DNA of 56,888 nucleotides from Chloroflexota bacterium (GTDB lineage: Bacteria; Chloroflexota; Ktedonobacteria; Ktedonobacterales; Ktedonobacteraceae): contig CADDZH010000022.1 of the NCBI GenBank assembly GCA_902812455.1, positions 1 to 56,888 of the forward strand, in the 5' to 3' direction. Below the pieces are notes generated by a model. The model did not search any database. It saw only the letters and a list, made by a program, of their open reading frames with translations, and was not told the DNA's origin. Within the stretch, counting starts at the first letter, position 1. Every line of letters starts with the position of its first letter. The position numbers and the translations under genes are program-made. Positions 25,123 to 34,011 of the stretch are shown here, in pieces.

Positions 25123-26031
25123 ATGCTTGATATCTGCACATTAGGGACGTGTGGCATGATGCCCATGCCTGGGCGCTGGCTATCATGCGTCTTGCTGCGT
25201 TATGGCTCAACCCTCACCCTCTTCGACTGTGGCGAGGGGACTCAGGTTCCCTGGAAACAGTTGGGGTGGGGCTTTCGCCAGCTCGGCGCCATTTGCTTCA
25301 CGCATATGCATGCCGATCACGTTGCCGGGCTGCCAGGCGTGCTTTTTATGGTAGCACACGCTGGCCGCACCGAGCCGCTGGATATCTATGGCCCACCTGG
25401 AACGGCCTATGTCGTCGAGGGACTACGGCGCATCGCTGCCGATATGCCATTTCCGGTAATCATCCACGAACTGCAAAGTGGCGAGCAGTTTGACCTACCA
25501 GGAGGATTACATGCCTCCTGCGCCGCTGCTGTTCACGGCGTGCCTTGCCTGGCCTATCGAGTTGAACTCGCACGCCAGCCTGCTTTCCAGGTCGAGCGGG
25601 CGCTGGCCCTGGGCTTGCCTGTCCAAATCTGGTCACGCCTGCAGCATGGAGAAACGCTGGAATATAACGGGCAGACGATCAGGCCTGAGCAGGTGCTTGG
25701 CCCTCCACGGCGCGGCATCTCCTTCGCGTTCATTACCGATACCCGCCCGGCGCCCTCTCTGAGCGAATTCGCCCGCGACGTTGATCTGCTCATCTGTGAG
25801 AGCATGTATGATGATCCGGCAGATCTACCTCTGGCTCAGGCTCATATGCACATGCTGGCCGAAGAAGCCGCTGCTCTGGCCAGGGCAGCCGGTGCGCATG
25901 AACTGCTCCTGACCCACTTCAGCCCCAAGATCACCGATACCTCGGTGGCCGAGAGGGTTGCTCGCTACATTTTCCCCCACACACGAGCAGCTCGCGATGG
26001 CATGATTGTAACGCTGGCGTATGAACAATGA
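25123..26031 (+). CDS. rnz: ribonuclease Z / tRNA 3' endonuclease-like MBL protein
   Basis: 302 residues, the length of the short-form RNase Z. The metallo-beta-lactamase fold is shown by HMHADHVAGLPG, FDCGEGTQ near the N-terminus, the ITDTRPAPS strand and the C-terminal LLLTHFSP histidine motif. The expected loop after GLP that carries the tRNA-binding arm is present. The enzyme cleaves the 3' trailer of tRNA precursors that lack an encoded CCA. A more general phosphodiesterase function cannot be excluded because related MBL proteins share these motifs. Confidence 0.9.
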   Translation: MLDICTLGTCGMMPMPGRWLSCVLLRYGSTLTLFDCGEGTQVPWKQLGWGFRQLGAICFTHMHADHVAGLPGVLFMVAHAGRTEPLDIYGPPGTAYVVEGLRRIAADMPFPVIIHELQSGEQFDLPGGLHASCAAAVHGVPCLAYRVELARQPAFQVERALALGLPVQIWSRLQHGETLEYNGQTIRPEQVLGPPRRGISFAFITDTRPAPSLSEFARDVDLLICESMYDDPADLPLAQAHMHMLAEEAAALARAAGAHELLLTHFSPKITDTSVAERVARYIFPHTRAARDGMIVTLAYEQ

Positions 26032-26050
26032 CGCTAATTGTCCTACCCAC

Positions 26051-26079
26051 TTGATGAGCAACAAAAAATAAGGTATTCT
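26051..26079 (+). promoter_or_regulatory. promoter of the kinase-NB-ARC-TPR gene
   Basis: TTGATG (26051-26056), 17-base spacer, TATTCT (26074-26079). Transcription would begin near 26086, 42 bases before the ATG. Confidence 0.4.
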
Positions 26080-26127
26080 GCAATTGGATGAGATACGTGA
26101 TAAGAGATGCCTGAGAGTGGGTGAGAC

Positions 26128-29100
26128 ATGGTGGATCGCGTGGGGCAGCAATTCGGTAATTACCGCCTGCAGAGACTACTGGGGCAGGGCGGCTTTGCCG
26201 AGGTCTATCTCGGCGAGCATATCTACCTTCAGACACAGGCAGCCATCAAGATACTACGCATCCTCCTGCTGCGTAGCGAACTCAGGGATTTTTTGCGAGA
26301 GGCGCGCGTTCTTGCTCATTTAGAGCACCCACACATCATCCGGGTTCTAGATTTTGGCCTGCAAGAAAGTATCCCTTTCCTGGTTATGCAATATGCTCCT
26401 CATGGTTCCTTGCGGCAGCGCCATCCTCCGGGCACGCGCCTGTCCCTCGAGCAGGTTGTGGCCTATGTCAAGGATATTACCTCAGCTCTTCAATATGCTC
26501 ATGAGCAGCGCGTGGTACATCGCGATATCAAGCCGGAGAATATGCTGCTTGGGCGGCAGGACGAACTCCTCGTCAGCGATTTTGGCGTCTCAGTGGCCCT
26601 CATGAGAGCACAGAACGCGGGCCAGCAGGAAGCAGGAGGCACCATTCCATATATGGCCCCGGAGCAGATTCAAGGCAATGCATCTCCAGCCAGCGATCAG
26701 TATGCCCTGGGGGTGGTTGTCTATGAATGGCTCTGTGGCGCCCGCCCCTTCACAGGTTCTGCCGAACAGATCATCCAGCAACATACCAACGCACCACCAC
26801 CTCCTTTACGTGATAAGCTGCCGGCAATTCCTCCAGCAGTTGAGCAAGTAGTGCTCAAAGCGCTGGCCAAAGAACCGGGCGAGCGCTTCGCAAGCATACA
26901 GGACTTTGCAGTGGCCATAGAACAGGCTTGTGAAGAAGAGAAGAATAGCACGCTGGTTGTACCTGTACCTGTTGCGCCCTCTCTCGCGCAGGATTCTACA
27001 AAAGAACACGCAGAGGTGACCGCTGCCACTTCCCGGCCCGAATTTTGGAACGTACCCTACCGCCGCAATCCTTTTTTTACCGGGCGGGAAGATATCCTGC
27101 ACAATCTCCATCTATTGCTACAACAGAATAGCGGAGAGATGCAGGCGCTCAGCGGCCTGGGAGGGATTGGCAAGACACAAACGGCCATTGAATATGCCTA
27201 TCGCTACCGATCAGAATACCAGGCCGTTCTCTGGGCTGCTGCCGGCACTGAGGAAACGCTGTTTGCTGCATTTGCAAGCATTGCGAAGCTCCTGGACGTG
27301 GAACAGCCCGATCAGCAGAGCAGCATCGAGGCCGTGAAGGGCTGGCTGGCGACACATAGCGACTGGCTGCTCATCCTCGATAATGTCGAAGCCCTCACCA
27401 TGCTCGATCGCTTTATTCCTCCTGCCAGCAAGGGACACGTCCTGTTGACGACGCGCTCCCAGTTCACCGGAACCCTCGCCCATCCTATCGAGCTAGAGAA
27501 GATGCAACCGGACGAGGGAGCGCTCTTTCTCCTTCGCCGGGCAAAGCTTATTGAATCCTCGCTGGAAGAAGCCTCTGCCGCCGATGCTATCGAGGCCAGA
27601 GATATCGCCCAGATCATGGACGGTCTGCCCCTGGCACTCGATCAGGCCGGGGCCTATATCGAGGAGACAGGTTGCAGCCTGTTCGAATATATACGCCTCT
27701 ATCGCGAACAGCACAGTACGTTGCTCGACTGGCGCGGCGAAGCATCCTCCGAGCATCCAGAGCCTGTTACCACAACCTGGCTGCTCTCATTTGCAAAGGT
27801 TGAGCAGGCCAATCCGGCTGCTGCCGATCTGCTGAGGCTTTGTGCTTTTCTCGATGCCAATGGGATTCCCGAAGAGATCATCACCGCTGGCGCTGCCGAT
27901 CTCGGCGAACTACTCCAGCCGGTGGCCGCCGATCCCCACAAGCTAGATGCGGCTATAGCAACCCTGCGTCGCTTCTCGCTCGTGTACCGCAACCCCGATA
28001 GCAGGATGCTTACTATACACCGGCTGGTGCAGGTAATCGTGCGGGACAGGATGACAGAGGAGATGCAACGCACGTGGGCAGAGCGAGCAGTGCGCGCTGT
28101 CAACCGGCTGCTCCCTGGTGCAGAAGAGGTCGCAGCATGGCCTTTGTACCAGCGCTGCCTGTCTAATGTGCAAGCCTGTGTCCTGCTCATAGAACAATGG
28201 CATATGATATTTCCTGAAGCGGTGCGGCTGCTCTCGCAGGCCGGTTTGTACCTGCTGGAACAGGCGCAATATGCTCCGGCCCGGCAGCTTTTCAAGAAGG
28301 CGCTAGCCATCCGCGAACAACTGCTGGGGCCGGAGCACCTCGACGTGGCAGATAGCCTCAACGACCTGGCAAGCTCTTACCTGTACCAGGGCATGTACGC
28401 GGAAGCGGAGCCGCTCTTTCAGCGCGCGCTAGCAATCTTCACGCACATCCTCGGAACGCTGCATCCCGATGTGGCCGTCGCCCTGAATAATCTGGCCTTG
28501 CTCTATCATCAACAGGGAAAGTACGCGGAAGCGGAACCGCTCTTCCAGCAGGCGCTGGCAACCTGGAAGCAATCCAGCGGATTGGATCATGCTGATGCAG
28601 CACGCACGCTGAGCAATCTGGCTTTGCTTTATCACTACCAGCAAAGGTTTGCAGAGGCTGAGCCGCTCTACCTGCAAGCCATAGCCATCTGGGAAAGGAT
28701 ACGCGGGCCGGAGCATCCTCATGTGGCAGCTACGCTGAATAACCTGGCAATGGTCTACCAGAGCCTCGGCAAATACGAGCAGGCCGAGCCGCTCTTCCAG
28801 CGTGCGCTGGCCATTCGCGAGAAAACATTGGGACTGGAGCACCCGGCCATTGCCCAGAGCCTTAGCTACCTGGCCAGGCTCCATCAAAGCCAGTGGAGAT
28901 ATATCGAAGCTGAAGCGCTCTTTAAGCACGCCTTGCATATTCGCAGGCAAACGCTCGGCCCGGATCATCCAGGTGTTGCCAATGGCCTCAATAACCTGGC
29001 GCGACTCTACACCGCCACAGGCAAATACGCGGAAGCCGAGCCGCTTTATGAGCAGGCTCTTGACATTTATAAACGTACAGTGGGCCTGCAGCATCCGCAG

Positions 29101-29235
29101 GTAGCAACGATCTTGAGAAACTATGCTCTCTTGCTCTCAGCAACAGGGAGAAAAGCTGAGGCTGCCAGACTCGCCATGCAAGCCAAAGCCATGCGCATGA
29201 AACATGTGCCCCACCAATCTTCATTTGAGCGGTGA
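26128..29235 (+). CDS. Ser/Thr protein kinase fused to NB-ARC ATPase and TPR array
   Basis: 1035 residues. Residues about 8-270 are a eukaryotic-type kinase: glycine loop LGQGGFAEVYLG, Lys41, HRDIKPEN with Asp133, DFGVS from Asp151, and an APE motif. Residues about 310-640 are an NB-ARC/STAND ATPase: FTGREDIL, Walker A GGIGKT (345-350), Walker B LLILDN, the TTRS sensor and GLPLALDQAGAYI. From about 700 onward come at least seven kinesin-light-chain-type TPRs of 42 residues (HPDVAVALNNLALLYHQQGK). The kinase has every catalytic residue. Such fusions are signal-integrating switches in which the TPRs sense a ligand and the STAND module oligomerises; some relatives are antiviral. There is no transmembrane segment, so it is cytoplasmic. 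Confidence 0.92.
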   Translation: MVDRVGQQFGNYRLQRLLGQGGFAEVYLGEHIYLQTQAAIKILRILLLRSELRDFLREARVLAHLEHPHIIRVLDFGLQESIPFLVMQYAPHGSLRQRHPPGTRLSLEQVVAYVKDITSALQYAHEQRVVHRDIKPENMLLGRQDELLVSDFGVSVALMRAQNAGQQEAGGTIPYMAPEQIQGNASPASDQYALGVVVYEWLCGARPFTGSAEQIIQQHTNAPPPPLRDKLPAIPPAVEQVVLKALAKEPGERFASIQDFAVAIEQACEEEKNSTLVVPVPVAPSLAQDSTKEHAEVTAATSRPEFWNVPYRRNPFFTGREDILHNLHLLLQQNSGEMQALSGLGGIGKTQTAIEYAYRYRSEYQAVLWAAAGTEETLFAAFASIAKLLDVEQPDQQSSIEAVKGWLATHSDWLLILDNVEALTMLDRFIPPASKGHVLLTTRSQFTGTLAHPIELEKMQPDEGALFLLRRAKLIESSLEEASAADAIEARDIAQIMDGLPLALDQAGAYIEETGCSLFEYIRLYREQHSTLLDWRGEASSEHPEPVTTTWLLSFAKVEQANPAAADLLRLCAFLDANGIPEEIITAGAADLGELLQPVAADPHKLDAAIATLRRFSLVYRNPDSRMLTIHRLVQVIVRDRMTEEMQRTWAERAVRAVNRLLPGAEEVAAWPLYQRCLSNVQACVLLIEQWHMIFPEAVRLLSQAGLYLLEQAQYAPARQLFKKALAIREQLLGPEHLDVADSLNDLASSYLYQGMYAEAEPLFQRALAIFTHILGTLHPDVAVALNNLALLYHQQGKYAEAEPLFQQALATWKQSSGLDHADAARTLSNLALLYHYQQRFAEAEPLYLQAIAIWERIRGPEHPHVAATLNNLAMVYQSLGKYEQAEPLFQRALAIREKTLGLEHPAIAQSLSYLARLHQSQWRYIEAEALFKHALHIRRQTLGPDHPGVANGLNNLARLYTATGKYAEAEPLYEQALDIYKRTVGLQHPQVATILRNYALLLSATGRKAEAARLAMQAKAMRMKHVPHQSSFER

Positions 29236-29269
29236 TATTTAGAGTGTCAATTATGAAATTTGACAGTCC

Positions 29270-29335
29270 AGATCGGCAAGACCGGCGTGTGGCATGTCAT
29301 GTTTCGCTTCGCTCAGGATGACATGTGTTACCGAT
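29270..29335. repeat. dispersed TGTCAT/ATGACA repeat, copy 2 with leader GATCGGCAAGACCGG
   Basis: AGATCGGCAAGACCGGCGTG, then GCATGTCATGTTTCGCTTCGCTCAGGATGACATG. The leader part is shared with the copy at 50847. The segment lacks the central part of the longer copies. Confidence 0.75.
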
Positions 29336-29366
29336 TCTGGTTGTTAGAAATCATCATCGGAGAGCA

Positions 29367-29555
29367 TCAAGGCGAGAGACTGCCATCAATGCCAAGGTCA
29401 CATATGCCAATACAGCACGTTAATGCTAGTGGCTGGCTGCGACTGGCCGCCTCAGGCGGAGATTGTATGAGGAGTGGAAGTAGTAGGAGCATGGTGATGC
29501 TCAACAGAGGAAGCAAGAGCATGAAAAAATGCCAGCGCCTAAATATACGTGTCAT
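29367..29555 (-). CDS. possible small secreted or membrane peptide (62 aa)
   Basis: An ORF starting at ATG 29555 with GGAGG nine bases upstream. The product begins MTRIFRRWHFF and continues with a long hydrophobic run of Leu, Met and Pro (about residues 10-27), then SPPEAASRSQP and two adjacent cysteines. It looks like a signal peptide or membrane anchor followed by a short tail. No family was recognised and the stretch is otherwise gene-free, so chance is possible. Confidence 0.35.
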   Translation of the reverse strand: MTRIFRRWHFFMLLLPLLSITMLLLLPLLIQSPPEAASRSQPLALTCCIGICDLGIDGSLSP

Positions 29556-29698
29556 GAGTATGTGCCTCCAAGAGAGTGTATGGGGGGACTGCAAAACTAG
29601 CTCCCTCCTGGACATTAAAACCCTACCTGATCTTAATCGGCACATTGATGAATATCTATATATCAATTCATATCAAATCCTTTAGAATAGTAGTTATT

Positions 29699-29757
29699 CG
29701 GGGACACCCCAGACCCCGCCAGGGGCTGCCGCCCCTGGACCCCGCTCAGAAAACTTG
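29699..29757. repeat. GC-rich intergenic hairpin element
   Basis: GGGGACACCCCAGACCCC followed by CCAGGGGCTGCCGCCCCTGG, an 8-bp hairpin with a four-base loop. The pattern is like other short GC-rich intergenic repeats in this window (53607-53663, 49155-49250). It lies just after the 3' end of the downstream minus-strand hydrolase gene and could also terminate it. Confidence 0.5.
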
Positions 29758-29766
29758 CACATCGCG

Positions 29767-30807
29767 TTAGCTTGCCTCTGGCAGGTCTTCAGGTATTTTG
29801 CCCAGCTCGCCGGCCTCTGCTCTTGCCTGCTCTTCTGCTGCTTTCTCATCAGCACTGGATTCTACCAGGTGCAAACGTGGCTTCTTCAGGTAAAAATCGA
29901 AGAAGCTGAGGATCTTCTTTGTATAGGCGACGCGATCGATAAAGTAGGCTCCGCAATGATCGGCCTCGGGAAGGAACCACAGCTCCTTTGGTTCGCCGGC
30001 TGCGCGGTAGAGCAGCGTGGCATCACGAGGGTCTACAAGGGAATCTTTTCCGCCATGGATAATCAAGACGGGGCGAGGAGAGAGTAACCCAATTTCACGG
30101 AGTGGCTCAACTTGCTTAAAGTGGTAACCGGCGCGCCACCACATCAGTTGATCTGCCGTCCACACAAAGGGGGCAGAAGGCCGGACATAGGCCCGGCGCA
30201 CATTGTAATCGACGACGCTCCAGTGGGTCGCAAAGGCGCTATCGGCTACTACAGCCTCGATATCCTCGCAATGAGCGCTACACATAATGGCAATGGAAGC
30301 CCCCATGGAATAGGCCACCACGCCTAGCCGTGTATGAGGAGCGCGCTTTTTGGCATACGCTACCGCGCCCAGGAAATCGTTGACCTCGCGATACCCTAGC
30401 GTCACCGGCGCGCCGCTTGCAGCCCCGTGTCCATAAAAGTCGAACATCAAGACATTATGCCCGGCTTTCCATAAATGTGCTCCCATACCCAGCAAATCCG
30501 ACTTGCGTGTACGGTAGCCGGGACAGAGCATAATGGTCGTTGTGGTTTCAAGATGAGGCACAAACCAGCCACTCACCAGGTAATCGCCTTTGGCAGGGGG
30601 AAAGGTCACATTCTCAGCAGGCAGATCCAATTCATAAGGGCTAAACGTATACTCATCAAGGTAGCTGGCTTTCTTTGGGCGTATTAACGTTTCCACGATG
30701 TACAATCCACCTGCCAGCATAATACCTGCTATGCCAAGACCACCACCCAGGCCACTGAGGAAAAGCTGTTTTGCAGAAAGATGAAATCGCTTAAGATTCC
30801 GACTCAT
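29767..30807 (-). CDS. membrane-anchored alpha/beta hydrolase
   Basis: 346 residues. An N-terminal transmembrane helix (about 15-40) is followed by an alpha/beta hydrolase domain. The nucleophile elbow is VAYSMGAS with Ser167, the acid is in IIHGGKDSLVDP and the His in LPEADHCGAY. The oxyanion region is LCPGYRTRKSD. The C-terminal 30 residues are charged (Glu/Ala-rich). This arrangement fits the BEM46/DUF-type serine esterase group, active on the outer or inner membrane face. Substrate unknown. It stands alone, with a long 5' intergenic region. Confidence 0.85.
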   Translation of the reverse strand: MSRNLKRFHLSAKQLFLSGLGGGLGIAGIMLAGGLYIVETLIRPKKASYLDEYTFSPYELDLPAENVTFPPAKGDYLVSGWFVPHLETTTTIMLCPGYRTRKSDLLGMGAHLWKAGHNVLMFDFYGHGAASGAPVTLGYREVNDFLGAVAYAKKRAPHTRLGVVAYSMGASIAIMCSAHCEDIEAVVADSAFATHWSVVDYNVRRAYVRPSAPFVWTADQLMWWRAGYHFKQVEPLREIGLLSPRPVLIIHGGKDSLVDPRDATLLYRAAGEPKELWFLPEADHCGAYFIDRVAYTKKILSFFDFYLKKPRLHLVESSADEKAAEEQARAEAGELGKIPEDLPEAS

Positions 30808-31223
30808 AAATGCCCGCCAGACTTTCTAATAATGCCCTATAATGCCCTCAAAGAAACAGTCGTGTTTCTCTCATCAATATATAACACCGCCAGCCGCCAA
30901 TTTATGCCCTCTACTTACTAGACGTTTGCCAGGGTCAGTTAGACGAGTGACAGCTGTTACAATTCATCCACTTCTGTCATGCTGAGCCCATTCCCCTTCG
31001 CTGCGCTCAGGGCTTCGGCTCACTCGCTCAGGATGACAAACGATGCCTTAGATAAGAATCATATATTGGATTTCTCTCAAAAACTGGCCTATACTACGAA
31101 GTGGGTAAGAGCAGCTTGCTCCAAAAGTCACCAAACTATGTCATCGTAACGTATTTAGGATAGGCAAGACGTTGAAGCTGTTGTGCTTTCCGTAGCACTT
31201 TCCATACAAGGGAGGAAGGGTCT
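30808..31223. other. divergent intergenic region
   Basis: 415 bases between the hydrolase gene (minus) and the TauE gene (plus). Holds a direct repeat of TAATGCCCTA near 30825-30845 and one copy of the TGTCAT repeat at 30975-31038. No ORF with coding signs was seen. Confidence 0.6.
30975..31038. repeat. dispersed TGTCAT...ATGACA repeat, copy 3
   Basis: TGTCATGCTGAGCCCATTCC ... CGCTCAGGATGACA; nearly the same as the first part of the copy at 1630 but without the second half. Confidence 0.85.
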
Positions 31224-32555
31224 ATGCAGGCAAAGACTCCTACGACCGGAGAAGGCAAAGTAGATGCCCGGCAGGCTGCACCTGCCCCTGCTCAGCCAGA
31301 TCAGCAAAAAACCGCCCAGGCGGTGGATACGACTTACACCATTATCGGATGGATCCTGCAGGGTGGCGTCATGCTCAGCGCAGCCGTCATTCTTGCTGGT
31401 GTAATCATGTTGTCCTTACAGCCGAATAAGTTTGCTCCACAAAGGCTCGAGATATTTCCCCAGACTTTCGGCCAGGTATGGACGGGGTTGCTGGGCCTGC
31501 ATCCTCAGGCCGTCATTGCTCTTGGGCTGCTGCTGCTGATCGCTACGCCTGTTATGCGCGTGGCGGTATCCATCGTGGCATTTGCTGTTGAACATGACCG
31601 GCGCTACGTAGTGCTCACCTCTATTGTGCTGATCATTCTCCTGTTCAGCATCTTCTATGTGGGAGGCGTTGTATCGGTAGGGCAGCATACGTACTACCAG
31701 CATAGCGGTCAATACTCCTGGCTCTATCCGGTGATGATCTTCATAGGGGCCATTGCAGCCGGCTTGCTAGGCTCGCTTGTGGGTCTTGGAGGCGGCATAC
31801 TGATCGTGCCGCTGCTGACACTGGTTTTCGGCTTCCCCATTTACTTTGCTATCGGCGCAAGTATTATCTCGGTGATTGCCACCTCCAGTGGCGCAGCCGC
31901 TGCCTACGTCAGGGACCATATCACGAACCTGCGCGCGGGCATGTTCCTGGAAATAGGAACGACCTTAGGAGCAATTACTGGCGCATTCGTGGCGGGCTTG
32001 CTGGCCCCCGGCTTACTCTCGATCATTTTTGGCATCATCCTGCTCTTCTCCGCAGCTCCCCTGATGTTCAAGCTGGGCGAAGAACTTCCGCAAGGAGTAA
32101 AGAACGATCGCTGGGCCAACTTGCTGCATCTCAATGGCAGCTATCCCGATCAGCGCCTGCACCAGGAGGTGTCTTACCAGGTGACACGCACGCCGCTTGG
32201 CCTGCTCATGATGTATGTTGCGGGTCTCATCTCCGGCTTGCTAGGTATCGGCAGTGGCACATTCAAGGTGCTGGCCCTTGACGTGGCGATGCGCTTGCCT
32301 ATGAAGGTTTCTACCACGACCAGCAATTTCATGATCGGCGTCACAGCCGCTGCCAGCGCCGGCATCTACTTCTCGCGCGGGGATATCCCGCCTCTGGTGG
32401 CTGCTCCCGTTGCGCTGGGCATCCTGATCGGCGCTCTTACCGGGGCGCGGCTGCTTGCACATCTGAGCAACAGGGTCTTGCGGCTGATCTTCCTAGCAGT
32501 GATTATCGTGGCTGCTGTTGAGATGGTATTGCATGGGCTAGGCATTGCGGCTTGA
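31224..32555 (+). CDS. DUF1634-TauE/SafE fusion, probable sulfite/sulfonate exporter
   Basis: 443 residues. After a 40-residue charged tail, residues about 45-165 have three membrane helices of the DUF1634 type (WILQGGVMLSAAVILAGVIM). Residues about 170-440 form a TauE/SafE domain with two repeats: GLLGSLVGLGGGILIVPLL and GLISGLLGIGSGTFKVLAL. TauE/SafE proteins export sulfite, sulfoacetate or related anions. DUF1634 and TauE genes are often adjacent and here they are one protein. The ATG follows GGGAGGAAGGG. It converges on the sulfur-oxidoreductase operon, whose enzymes could make or consume sulfite. The transported ion is inferred. Confidence 0.88.
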   Translation: MQAKTPTTGEGKVDARQAAPAPAQPDQQKTAQAVDTTYTIIGWILQGGVMLSAAVILAGVIMLSLQPNKFAPQRLEIFPQTFGQVWTGLLGLHPQAVIALGLLLLIATPVMRVAVSIVAFAVEHDRRYVVLTSIVLIILLFSIFYVGGVVSVGQHTYYQHSGQYSWLYPVMIFIGAIAAGLLGSLVGLGGGILIVPLLTLVFGFPIYFAIGASIISVIATSSGAAAAYVRDHITNLRAGMFLEIGTTLGAITGAFVAGLLAPGLLSIIFGIILLFSAAPLMFKLGEELPQGVKNDRWANLLHLNGSYPDQRLHQEVSYQVTRTPLGLLMMYVAGLISGLLGIGSGTFKVLALDVAMRLPMKVSTTTSNFMIGVTAAASAGIYFSRGDIPPLVAAPVALGILIGALTGARLLAHLSNRVLRLIFLAVIIVAAVEMVLHGLGIAA

Positions 32556-32570
32556 GCCTGATTCCGCTTT

Positions 32571-32632
32571 CCTGGCCTCCTTTGTGGGGGCCACTACAAT
32601 TTTGTGCAGTGGCATCTCCTAATAGCCCCCAA
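32571..32632. repeat. hairpin repeat related to the 13915-14030 element
   Basis: CCTGGCCTCC, then GTGGGGGCCACTACAATTTT and TGCAGTGG. CCACTACA and TGCAGTGG pair with one mismatch. The core CCTGGCCTCC...GGCCACTACA is shared with 13928-13954. It lies between the convergent TauE and rhodanese genes and could terminate both. Confidence 0.5.
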
Positions 32633-32634
32633 GA

Positions 32635-34011
32635 TTATTGCACCAGCTCAAAATCAGCCCTCTTCCAGGCATCCATTCCTCCCACTACATTGAATACTTC
32701 ACTGAAGCTGTGCCGCTGGAGAATGGAAGCCGCAATGGTGCTGCGCTGGCCGCTCGCGCATAAAACAGCCAGCGGATAGGAGGCATCGAGTTCCTGCATA
32801 TGCTGTTCGAGGAAATAATACGGGATATGCATTGCCCCTTTAATATGTCCCTCATCCCACTCATCCTGGTCACGCACATCAAGCACATGCAACGAATGAC
32901 GCAGCGCATGTAGCTCATCGACTGCCAACTGCCGCAATTGCTGCACCGGGAAATCCGCATCGCGCCATGCCTCCATACCGCCATCCAGGTAGCCCACTAC
33001 CTGGTCAAAGCCCACCACAGCAAGCTGGGATACCGCATCGCGCAGATCACGCTCATTCTTGACCACGAGCAACAGGCGGCTATCAGCCGGGGCTACAAAA
33101 CCGGCGCGCGTCGCGAAAGCAGAGCCGTGCAGGTAGACGGACAGCGCGCCCGGAATATGCCCCTCGCCAAATTGGCCCGGCGAGCGCGTATCGAGCACCA
33201 GCGCCCCGCTCTCCATTTCGCGCTTGAATGCGAGCGGCTCAAGAGCTAGCGGCGCTAAAGGGGCCGGGTGATGCCTGTAATCAGTGCGGTTGCGCTCAAC
33301 AATGCTGGCCATATTCGGAGGACGCTGCGGCAGATTCTCATTCATATCGACAATGAACGCCTCGCGGGAACGGGCAGCAAGAACCGGGTTATGCTTGCGC
33401 TCAAAGCCGATGGTTGAGCTGGTTTTCGGGTTCATCCCTCGCCCGCAAAGTGATCCGGCCACGTGGGCAGGATACACCTCAACGCCATCTTCCAGCTTCA
33501 ATAAACGATCAAAAATGCTCTCATACAACTCGGCGGCGCCTTCCTCGCCACGGACAGCCAGATCGGGACGAGCAACATCGCCGATAAAGAGCGAATCCCC
33601 GGTGAGCACCAGCCAGGGATCATCGCTGCGGCTGGTATCCGAGATGGCCAGCGCGATGTGTTCTGGGCGATGGCCAGGAGTATGGATAACGCGCAGCTTT
33701 GCCACGCCGAATTCGAGCACGTCTCCATCTTTCAGATCTTTATGCGGATATTCCGCACCTGCCAGCTCGTGGACATAGATGGTCGCGCCTGTGCGACGCG
33801 CAATCTCTCCATGACCGGAAATATGATCGGCGTGGTTATGTGTCTCGATTACTGCTGCCACGCGCATCCCTTTGGCAGCCGCCAGTTCCAGGATTTCATC
33901 CGCCATATCCAGGCGCGGATCAATTACAGCGCATACACCCGCATTGGTGCAGCCAACTATATAGCTGGCGCAGCCCAGGTCCTCTTTGACAAGTTGCCTG
34001 AAGTACATCAT
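32635..34011 (-). CDS. persulfide dioxygenase-like MBL protein with two rhodanese domains
   Basis: 458 residues. The N-terminal 1-240 region is a metallo-beta-lactamase of the ETHE1/persulfide dioxygenase type: THNHADHISGHG, HTPGHRPEH and LTGDSLFIGDVARPD. Two rhodanese domains follow (about 260-355 and 365-455). The second has the active-site Cys in LAVLCASGQRS; the first has LLLVVKNERDL at the same place and so lacks the Cys. Proteins of this layout (CstB-like) turn persulfides into sulfite or thiosulfate using Fe and O2 with sulfur transfer by rhodanese. Its start overlaps the molybdoenzyme stop by four bases (ATGA), so the two are coupled. Confidence 0.88.
   Translation of the reverse strand: MMYFRQLVKEDLGCASYIVGCTNAGVCAVIDPRLDMADEILELAAAKGMRVAAVIETHNHADHISGHGEIARRTGATIYVHELAGAEYPHKDLKDGDVLEFGVAKLRVIHTPGHRPEHIALAISDTSRSDDPWLVLTGDSLFIGDVARPDLAVRGEEGAAELYESIFDRLLKLEDGVEVYPAHVAGSLCGRGMNPKTSSTIGFERKHNPVLAARSREAFIVDMNENLPQRPPNMASIVERNRTDYRHHPAPLAPLALEPLAFKREMESGALVLDTRSPGQFGEGHIPGALSVYLHGSAFATRAGFVAPADSRLLLVVKNERDLRDAVSQLAVVGFDQVVGYLDGGMEAWRDADFPVQQLRQLAVDELHALRHSLHVLDVRDQDEWDEGHIKGAMHIPYYFLEQHMQELDASYPLAVLCASGQRSTIAASILQRHSFSEVFNVVGGMDAWKRADFELVQ

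Noticed and set aside
27699..28361. 220-residue minus-strand frame inside the kinase gene
   Set aside because: Ser/Arg-rich shadow of the NB-ARC/TPR coding region.
29260..29685. 141-residue plus-strand frame after the kinase gene
   Set aside because: Starts inside the dispersed TGTCAT repeat and has no family signs; the repeat explains its first 25 codons.
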